Position numbers and translations under genes: made by a program. DNA of 64,000 nucleotides from CAVVUC01 sp963751395 (lineage in GTDB: Bacteria > Verrucomicrobiota > Verrucomicrobiia > Chthoniobacterales > Chthoniobacteraceae). The DNA is taken from the NCBI GenBank assembly GCA_963751395.1, contig CAVVUC010000002.1:1302001-1366000 (forward strand). The letters run 5' to 3'. A model generated the notes under the pieces. That model was not told the DNA's origin. It did not search any database and saw nothing but the letters and a program-made list of their open reading frames with translations. Each line of letters starts with the position of its first letter. The first letter of the stretch is position 1. Positions 53,201-60,800 of this stretch are shown here, in pieces.

Positions 53201-54069
53201 AGACGCTTTTGTTCCGCCCCGAGGTGCGCAACGGTCATCCGGGACGTGGCGAGCCCGTTACCGGCCCACCTTATTCCAAAGTACCGGATCACCTGATCAT
53301 GGATCTTTTCTGGATGCCGGTGATCGAACCTTACGCCATCAGCGAGCCGTTTTCGACCTCGGGCAAGATCAACATGAATTATCAGATCGCGCCATTTACT
53401 TACATCAAACGGGCGACGGCCATGTATGGCGCCTTCAAGGCAGAGGAACCGCTTGTCATCCCCAATGAGGCATCGAAGGTTTACAAGCTGTGGGACCACG
53501 AGACGAACGACTGGCCGCAGTTCCCTGACAGTTCAATTGCCAAGGATGCGTCGGTTAAAACGGACTGGCTCAAGGCTTTCAACGGCCAGGCGCCCTTTGA
53601 CAAGCTGCGCCGCCCGATTGACCCCGTTGGGACGTTGCAACAAGCGGACGATCGATTCTCGAAAGGAGACATTTTCCGCTCCGCGACCGAGATTTGCGAA
53701 CTTCACCTGGTAAGGCAGAACGAGAAACTCTCCGATTACACCAGTGGCAACATTTGGGAGGGCGCGCTCATCACCGGCGACAACACCCGCGAACGGCCTT
53801 ACACGAATCTCTATGCCAAACTTACCACCCGGTCGAATGTCTTTACCGTTCATTACCGGGTTCAGAAGCTGAAGAAGTCATCGGTTGGTTCGGCCGCGCA
53901 GTGGGACGAGGTGAAAGACCAGGTGTTGGGCGAGTATCGTGGCTCGACCATGATCGAACGCTACATCGATGCCAGCGACCCGACGCTGCCGGACTTCACC
54001 ACGGCGTCAGGAAATCTGGATAACTATTACAAATTCCGCGTGGTGAGCACGAAGAAGTTCGCGCCTTAG
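50230..54069 (+). CDS. vccA: Verru_Chthon cassette protein A (large GspK-like minor pilin)
   Basis: The 1279-residue protein starts at the ATG at 50230 (MNTPIRSWFGRPRLS); upstream codons overlap vccC. The leader ends SNKG, followed by a hydrophobic helix (IALILVLGFLVLITGLIVAF) without Glu at mature position 5. GspK is the one minor pseudopilin that also lacks this Glu. KLNLNTASEP near residue 257 is like the NVNTA motif of GspK. The large remainder, with a C-terminal beta region (TVHYRVQKLKKSS), is specific to the cassette. It would sit at the very tip of a pseudopilus. Last gene of the cassette, with a 49-bp gap. Confidence 0.88.
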   Translation: MNTPIRSWFGRPRLSKSNKGIALILVLGFLVLITGLIVAFFSSVTTELTSATSYASGAGTKQLANSAVGTVMAQIKIATSGSNTAWASQPGMIRTYDDSGKRLACYKLYSSSNMVVATTSSFNPVVDVPSTGWDKQTAFYTDLNAPVITTTGTNYPIVDPRAKLELKVEGFGYNDPNNVSIYDPKDPTPVASGTSANPLPMPVRWLFMLKDGTLTVPDDPTASTSTTATFTGKNIPTTSNPIVGRIAFWTDDESCKLNLNTASEPTPWDMPRALTKQDLQYGYYQPAQKEFQRFPGHPYMNALSPVFFPNPTQATIPDATKQVQAKAIYSLVPRVAWGGSQAGTNPVTSNSIVAPDTDRLFANADEALFAQPLTSGSPRVQNTTTSPALFKNILQRSRFFLTANSRAPEVNLYGQPRVSLWPLDTDPNLRTGYDKLAAFCSTIGSSSSTNTYYFQRHDSTDPKSDYTGISRNQKLYPYLQNLTNKPIPGYGGSFATKWGDDRDQVLTEMFDYIRCVNLRDPQLVKDNKARFADNGQVVPIQIKTPAGVDTQGFGRFHSISQFGLHFICSAQVSTSGTAQGAHDDPNTPKLSAGQSAIEAALLFEPYSPSLGYYELHESISYIVTFKSAMSVDENNLEFPSAPTTVSSTDFGAVWHGRYWGGAQGVRGPIARFGGAGYPFISKRIAVGGAGKTTMSFKGGTVEVKVFAGTTASKLIQTFTITFPPADFPIPQLVKAGTVAYRGTSASAQQDWWTFKPWTGKSGKGVGRYAYAHECPHAPGVEYTDTNRQWGASGGAAGFKRGGVFRAEDVVRTIVPDHGDIRLVAAKSDPSSLFVKGNHYNDTAFRFDHLFTEPQGPHMLFGFSNEPGSPPAGADVIPGSGAEDQLVPSAKVKYHYARVAEIRPGAGKLYNKWNDYDNGFAHMTDGAYINKPDEGNIMTSAQSSSANTRGYAYFSWDFAAPSDIFFSPSRLIPSAGMFGSLPTGVKSNQPWQTLLFRPEVRNGHPGRGEPVTGPPYSKVPDHLIMDLFWMPVIEPYAISEPFSTSGKINMNYQIAPFTYIKRATAMYGAFKAEEPLVIPNEASKVYKLWDHETNDWPQFPDSSIAKDASVKTDWLKAFNGQAPFDKLRRPIDPVGTLQQADDRFSKGDIFRSATEICELHLVRQNEKLSDYTSGNIWEGALITGDNTRERPYTNLYAKLTTRSNVFTVHYRVQKLKKSSVGSAAQWDEVKDQVLGEYRGSTMIERYIDASDPTLPDFTTASGNLDNYYKFRVVSTKKFAP

Positions 54070-54147
54070 AGGCTCTCACAAAACGGGGTTTTGCCGGCTT
54101 CGGCAATGAACTCCGGGGGCGCTTCCCAAAAGCATCGCCCCGGCGTG

Positions 54148-54323
54148 TTTCGCGCGCAGCGCTTTGGAGTGCGCGGACTTGTCCGCGCTTTGGGGTTGGT
54201 GGAGACTTGTCTCCGTGGACGGGGGGTCTGCGGGTGTGCGATGTGCGCTCCCGCCGCGCGGACAAGTCCGCTCCTCCGCAAAGCGGCGTCAAGCCGCCGC
54301 AGTCCAAAGCGCGGCGCGCGAAA
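54148..54323. repeat. Palindromic element within the composite region
   Basis: Arms at 54148-54173 and 54298-54323 match at 24 of 26 positions as reverse complements (CCAAAGCGC core). Inside are small hairpins such as GCGCGGACTTGTCCGCGC and GGAGACTTGTCTCC. Confidence 0.8.
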
Positions 54324-54344
54324 GGTTCCGCATCCGGGGCGGGT

Positions 54345-54457
54345 TCATTGGCAGCGCAGCGAAGAAACGCAGCAAGCGCCGGGGCGGAGGCGGGCGGCGC
54401 AATCCCGCGATCCATGCCGAGCGACGTTTGCGGGGTTCTTCGCTGCGCTGCCAATGA
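54345..54457. repeat. Palindromic element with perfect 22-bp arms
   Basis: Arms at 54345-54366 and 54436-54457 are perfect reverse complements (TTGGCAGCGCAGCGAAGAA core) around a 69-bp GC-rich centre. Confidence 0.88.
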
Positions 54458-54498
54458 TGTCATCGGAAACAGGAGTTCAAGGATTTGCGCACAATGAT

Positions 54499-54563
54499 CG
54501 GAGGGACGAGTTCCACGAGTCCCACACTCGAGAAGCCAGGGACTCGCAGAGCTCGTCCCTCCG
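54499..54563. repeat. Palindromic intergenic element, family B copy 1
   Basis: Arms at 54499-54523 and 54539-54563 match at 22 of 25 positions. The left arm is identical to that of the element at 63212-63281. Confidence 0.88.
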
Positions 54564-54831
54564 AGTGGAAGCGATCCTTGCCGACGCCGTCAACACTCCG
54601 TTTTGTGAACGCCTCAGAATGACGCGCGTGGGGATGGTTCAATACAATCGAGAGTCCTCTTATTTGTACAAAACGGTCTCACAGAGATGCCCACAGCACG
54701 GTGTTCAGGACGAACTTCGGTGTCGGGTTCCGTTGAGCGCGCGTTGGATTCATCTTGGAGTGCCGGATTTTTCTCTTTTAACTGCGTGCTAAGCAAGGAA
54801 CTTGTGGGAAGATACATTGAGTTCCCGGCTT

Positions 54832-57800
54832 ATGAACCAGCCCCCGCCAATGCTTAAAAAATACTTCCTCGCGTGCCTGTCGCTGATTTTTCTTATTTTT
54901 TCTTCAAACGCGCGTGCGCAAACCTATTCGTGGCGCACTGTCGAGGTTGGCGGCGGCGGGTTTGTGACCGGCATCGTTTTTCATCCGACGACGCCGAATT
55001 TGGTTTATGCGCGCACCGACGTGGGCGGGGCTTACCGGCTGGACAATGCGACTTCGCGGTGGATTGCGTTGAACGACGACATCGGCGGCCGCAACAACGA
55101 GTTCCAATATCAGGGCGTCCTCAGCATAGGTGTTGATGCTTCGGACTCGAACAAGCTCTATCTCGCCTGCGGGCAGTATGGAGGTGCGGAGACATGGAAG
55201 CTGATCGGGCGTTTCTATCGCTCGAGCGACCGTGGCGCGACGTGGAATTACGTGACGCTGGGCGGCACGGCGATCTCGGGCACCACCGCGTATGGCGGGG
55301 TGAAATTTGCGGGCAACGGGGAGGGCAGGGGAGCCGGCGAGATTATCGCGGTCGATCCGGCGAACAGTTCGAAGATCGTGATCGGAAGTTCCGGGGAGGG
55401 CCTGTGGCGCAGCACGAACGGAGGCTCGAACTGGACGCGCCTCACGAGCTTCGACACCTTCGGCACGACGAGTTACGGCATCAACTTCGTGATGTATGCT
55501 CCCACCGTTTCCGGCACGAACCTTCTCTACGCCGCCGCGAAGGTGACCACCCAGGGACCCAGCCTGTGGCGCTCCACCAACGGCGGCACGACTTGGACGG
55601 CGGTGCCCAATCAGCCGGGCCGCGTCGCGGGTTCGGAGATGTTTGCGATCCAGGGTTCCTTCGATGCGGCGGGAACTTTCTACATGACCTGGGCCGATCA
55701 GACCGGGCCGGGCAATTACGCCACGCACTACGAAGTCTGGAAGCTCGCCGTGGACGGGGTGACGTGGACGAAGATCATGCCGCCGACAGGCCAGGGCTTC
55801 TTCGCGGGCGTCAGCGCCGATCCGCGCGTCGCGGGGCATGTGCTCGTGACGACGTTGCAACGCTGGTGGCCGGGCGACGAAGTCTATCGCTCTACCGATG
55901 GCGGGGCGACGTGGACCGGCGTCCTGCGCAGCGGAACCAGGTCGCCGGGGAACTCGCCGTGGTCCTCGGGCGTGGGCGCGCACTGGATGACCGACATCGC
56001 GCTCGACCCGTTCAACTCCGATCGCGCGATGTTCAACAACGGCTTCGGCATCATCGCCACGAACAACCTCAGCACCTCCGGCACGGCACGGACGTGGACT
56101 TTTTTCTGCGACGGTCTCGAGGAACTTGTGCCGCTCGACCTGCTGAGCCCGACCGCGGGCGCGCCGCTCATCAGTGTGACCGGCGATTACACCGGTTTCC
56201 GGCATGACGACCTTGCGCGCTCGCCTATTCGCGGGCGGCACTCGCCGTCAAATGGAAGCAACGACCTTCTGGCGGGTTCGGATTTGGCCCCTTTGAAAAT
56301 GGTGCGGCAAAACGGCGACGACACCTATTACTCGCAGAACGGCGGCGCTTCGTGGGCGGCTTTTCCAACGGTGCCGAATCCGACAATCAATGGCGCGGGG
56401 CGTGTCGCGCTCTCGGCAAGCGGGCAGCGGATTCTGTGGTGTCCGCCGAATTCGCCGGCTTACTTTTCCGCTGACAACGGAAGCACATGGATGGTCTCCG
56501 GCAGCGCCAGTTCGACGAACTCAACCGGGCAACTGACCTTTAGCACATTGGCTGGCGCGCTCGGCACGCCGGGCATGGTGAACAGCAACGGCGGCAACGC
56601 GCGCTTCACTTCGCCGACGGGAGTGGCGGTCGGTTCGACAGGCATTCGCTACGTCGCCGACACGGGGAATCATCTCATCAGGAAAATTGCGGGCAACGAG
56701 GCGGTGAGCACGCTCGCCGGGAGTTCGGGCGTGGCGGGATCCGCCGACACGTCGGGGACAAACGCGGTGAAATTCAGTTCGCCCGCGGGCATTATCGTGA
56801 GCGGCGGCAACATTTACGTCGGCGACACCGGCAACCACACGATTCGCAAAGTGACGTCTGCGGGAGAGGTCTCCACTCTCGCGGGACTGGCCGGCTTCGC
56901 GGGTGCAGTGGATGCCACAGGAACCAACGCGCGGTTCAACTCGCCCAACGGCATCGGTGCCGACGGCGCGGGCAATCTTTACGTCGCCGACACCGGCAAT
57001 CACGGCATCCGGAAAATCACCCCCGTCGGAGAAGTCACGACGTTTGCCGGAACGCTCGGAGTGTCCGGAACGGCCGACCTGACGGGCACCGCCGCCTCAT
57101 TCAACTCACCGAAAAGCGTCGCCGTGGACGCGGCGGGGAACGTCTATGTTGCCGACACCGGCAACCATGTGATTCGCAAGATCACGTCCGCCGGCGAGGT
57201 CGCCACATTGGCCGGCGGCATGGGCTTGACCGGCACGGCCAGCGGCACGGGCACCGCCGCGCGGTTCAATTCGCCGGCCGGCATCACGATCGACGCCGCA
57301 GGCAGCCTTTACGTCGCCGACACCGGCAACAATGCGATACGCAAAATCACCTCCGCGGGTGTGGTCACGACGCTCGCGGGCGGTTCCGCAGGCGCAGCGA
57401 ACGGAACGGGAAGCGCGGCGACATTTCAAAATCCCGCGGGAATCGCGGTCGATGCCGAGGGCCTGAACATCTATGTCGCCGACACCGGCAATCACGGCAT
57501 CAGGAAGGGCACGTCGTATTACACGCTCACGCCGCTCGCCGATCGCGTGGACGACCTGCGACTTTATCTCTGGGACGGCACCGCGAAAAAAATGCTGACC
57601 AGCACCAACGGCGGCGCCAGCTTTTCCGTGGCGGCGTCCGGCGTGAACTCCGCGTTTGCAGCATACTCGACCGTCCCCGGAAAGAACGGTCACATCTGGG
57701 TGCAGGCGGGAGGCAGCGGGCTTTACCAGAGCACCAATTTCGCCACGACGTTCACGAAGATCTCGTCGGTCACTGAGGCTTACACGTTCGGCTTTGGAAA

Positions 57801-60800
57801 AGCGGCGACGAGCGGCACTTACCCGGCCGTATTCCTTTGGGGAAAAGTGTCGGGCGTCGTCGGATTCTTCCGCAGCGACAACGCCGGTTCCACCTGGACC
57901 CGGATCAACGACAACCTCCATCAATTTGGCAACATCAGAGTGATGGCGGGCGACCCGCGTGTTTATGGGCGCGTGTATCTCGCGACCAGCGGACGCGGCG
58001 TGGTGTATGGCGATTTGCCCGCGACGACTCCACCCTCGCAACCGACGCAGGTGATCTACGACGACGCGCTCCGCAACAGTTGGAGCAACGCGAGCCCGGG
58101 CGGGACGACGCTCGGCAGCACTTTGCCGGTGCGGCGCGGCACGGCGGCCATCTCCGTCACCGCCGGGACCGGTCGCGCGGTGTCGTTCTCGAGCGCGGCA
58201 AAATCGACGGCTGGTTACGCGGCTCTCTCGTTCTGGATCATCAGCGGCACATCCACGCCGCCGCCGCTGCAAGTCGGCGGATCGCGCGGGGGCATCGCGC
58301 TCGAAGCAGTGCCGGTCACCGTCACTGCTGGCGGCGGCTGGCAGCGGATATTGGTGCCTTTGAACCAGATCGGTCTGTCGAACATCGACGACCTCACTGG
58401 CGTTCGCATCGAGAGCACCGGCACAAGCCCCGGAGCGTTCTCGGTGGATGATGTCGTGCTCGTGGGCGCGGATGATTTCAACAATCCCTCGAACGTGACG
58501 CTCACGCTCGGCAACCTGAGCGCCACCTACGACGGCACGCCAAAGTCCGTCACCGTTACCACCAATCCAGCAGGACGGCCGGTCGCCGTGACCTACAACG
58601 GCTCGACCACCCCGCCGACCGCTGCGGGGAGTTATGCGGTCGCCGCGTTTGTGGACGACCCGCTCTCCAACGGCTCTGCCTCGGGAACATTGGTCATCGG
58701 AAAAGCGAACGCCTCCGTGTTGCTCGGCAATCTTGCCCCGACAGCCGACGGCACGCCGAAGCCGGTCACGACCGCCACGACTCCACCGAACCTCGCCGTG
58801 GGCGTCACTTACAATGGCTCGGGCACGCCGCCGACTTATGCGGGCAGCTATGCCGTCGTCGCGACCATCAACGAAACCAATTACCAGGGTTCCACGTCCG
58901 CGACGCTCGTCATCCGGCAGGCAGCTCTCGCGCCGACCGGGCTCACAGGATGGTCGTCGAACATCGCGGGGAAAGTCACCGTCAACGGCGGAACTCCATC
59001 CAACCCGTTGCTCAATCCCGACGACCCCACGGATACCTATAGCACGAACACGCTTCAGGCTTTATTCAGCCCGATCACGCTCGCGAATGCCGGGGACAAA
59101 ATCGTCCTCACCGGCACTTTGCAAATGACCGGCACGCCCGTGGCCAGCCAGTCGAACTGGTTCCGATTCGGCCTTTACGACAACCGGGGGCAGGCATCGA
59201 ACATCGCGACTGACTGGTTGGGCTGGACGGGCATGGGCAACTCCCTCTACGAGCGGACTTCGACCGGTCTTTTCAGCACTGGAAATGGAGCCACGGAGCG
59301 GACGCCGGACGGCTCACCGGCACCGGTAAGCTCCACTTCGCCCGCGGGTAACCCGCCGCTTGGTTTTGAAGTCACCATCACCCGCACCGGAACCGGCGTC
59401 GTGGTCACCCATTTGATTCAAAATCTCGCCACTTCCGGGACGTTGATGCGCTACAGCTACACCGACACGACACCGAACAACAACGGGCTCATCACCGGCG
59501 CGCAAGGGACGCCAGCCAATCCAGTTTACACGCCCACCTACAACACCGCCGGATTTGCCTTCGGCCGGACTTACATCGGCGCGACCGGAGCCCAGGCGCA
59601 ATTCTCTAACATCCGCATCTCCTTCACGCCCGGCGTCAACGCCAGCTCGCAATACATCACCTTCCCGCAGCCTGCGGATCGTGCGGTGAACTCCGCGCCG
59701 TTCGGTCTTGCGGCGACGGCGAGTTCGGGATTGCCCGTGACGTTTGCCATCGTCAGCGGGCCGGCGACGCTCAGCAGCGGCACGATGGTCGCGGTCACCG
59801 GCACCGGCTCGGTCGTCGTGCGCGCCTCGCAGTCGGGAAATCTGAACTACCTGTCCGCGCCCGACGTGGACCAGAGCTTCAACGTCATCAAGGCAACCGG
59901 AACCGTCACGCTCAGCAATCTCAACGCGACCTACGACGGCACGCAGAAATCGGTCATTGCCACGCCCAACCCGTCGGGGCTGACGGTCGATGTGACTTAC
60001 AACGGCAGCGCGACCGCGCCGACCGACGCCGGCAGTTATCCGGTTGTTGCGACGATCAACAGCGCGACTTACCAGGGCTCGGCGTCGGACACTTTCGTCA
60101 TCGCGCAGAGGCCGCAAACCATAAGCTTCACCGCGCCACCGGCGCACGCGTTTGGCGACGCGCCTTTCGCGCTCAGCGGCACGGCGAGCTCCGGCCTGCC
60201 GCTCAGCTTCAGCGTCGTCAGCGGACCTGCAACGGTCAGCGGCTCGACGGTCACGCTGACGGGAGCGGGCACGGTCGTCGTGCGCGCCTCGCAAAGCGGC
60301 AACACGAACTACCTCGCCGCGCCGGATGTGGATCGAAGCTTCGCTGTTTCAAAAGCCACGGCCACCGTGACGCTCGGCAATCTCAGCCAGATGTTCGACG
60401 GCCAGCCGAAGTCGGCGACGGTTGCGACCGCGCCCGACGGACTCGACAGCGTCGTCACCTACAACGGCTTAACAACACTGCCGATCACAACGGGCAGCTA
60501 TTCCGTCATCGCCACGGTCAACGACACCGACTATCAGGGGACGGGTAGCGGCACTCTCGTGATCAACCGGCGCAGCATCACCACGGACCTCACCGGCTGG
60601 GTCTCGAACATTGTCAACAAGGTCAGCGTGGACTCGGCCCCGACATCCAGCCCGTTGCTTACGCCGGACGACACCACGGATGCCAGCAGCACGAATACGC
60701 TGCAGGCCGCGTTCGCCCCGATCACCATGGCTAACACGGGCGACAAGATCGTCCTCACCGGCAGCCTCCAATTGACAGGCACGGCGGTCTCTGGTCAGGG

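Larger units (their letters stand above)
54071..54613. repeat. Outer arms of a composite palindromic repeat region
   Basis: Arms at 54071-54109 and 54575-54613 match as reverse complements at 32 of 39 positions (CACAAAACGG core). Three further palindromes lie between them, listed separately. The whole region, up to the GH74 start at 54832, has no gene. Confidence 0.75.

Noticed and set aside
54071..54613. CRISPR array or tRNA cluster in the repeat-rich gap
   Set aside because: The repeats are inverted pairs of different families, not regularly spaced direct repeats, and no cloverleaf or cas gene is seen.
54091..54792. Open frames of up to 233 codons in the region after the Verru_Chthon cassette
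   Set aside because: They are translations of palindromic repeats and have no conserved protein features.
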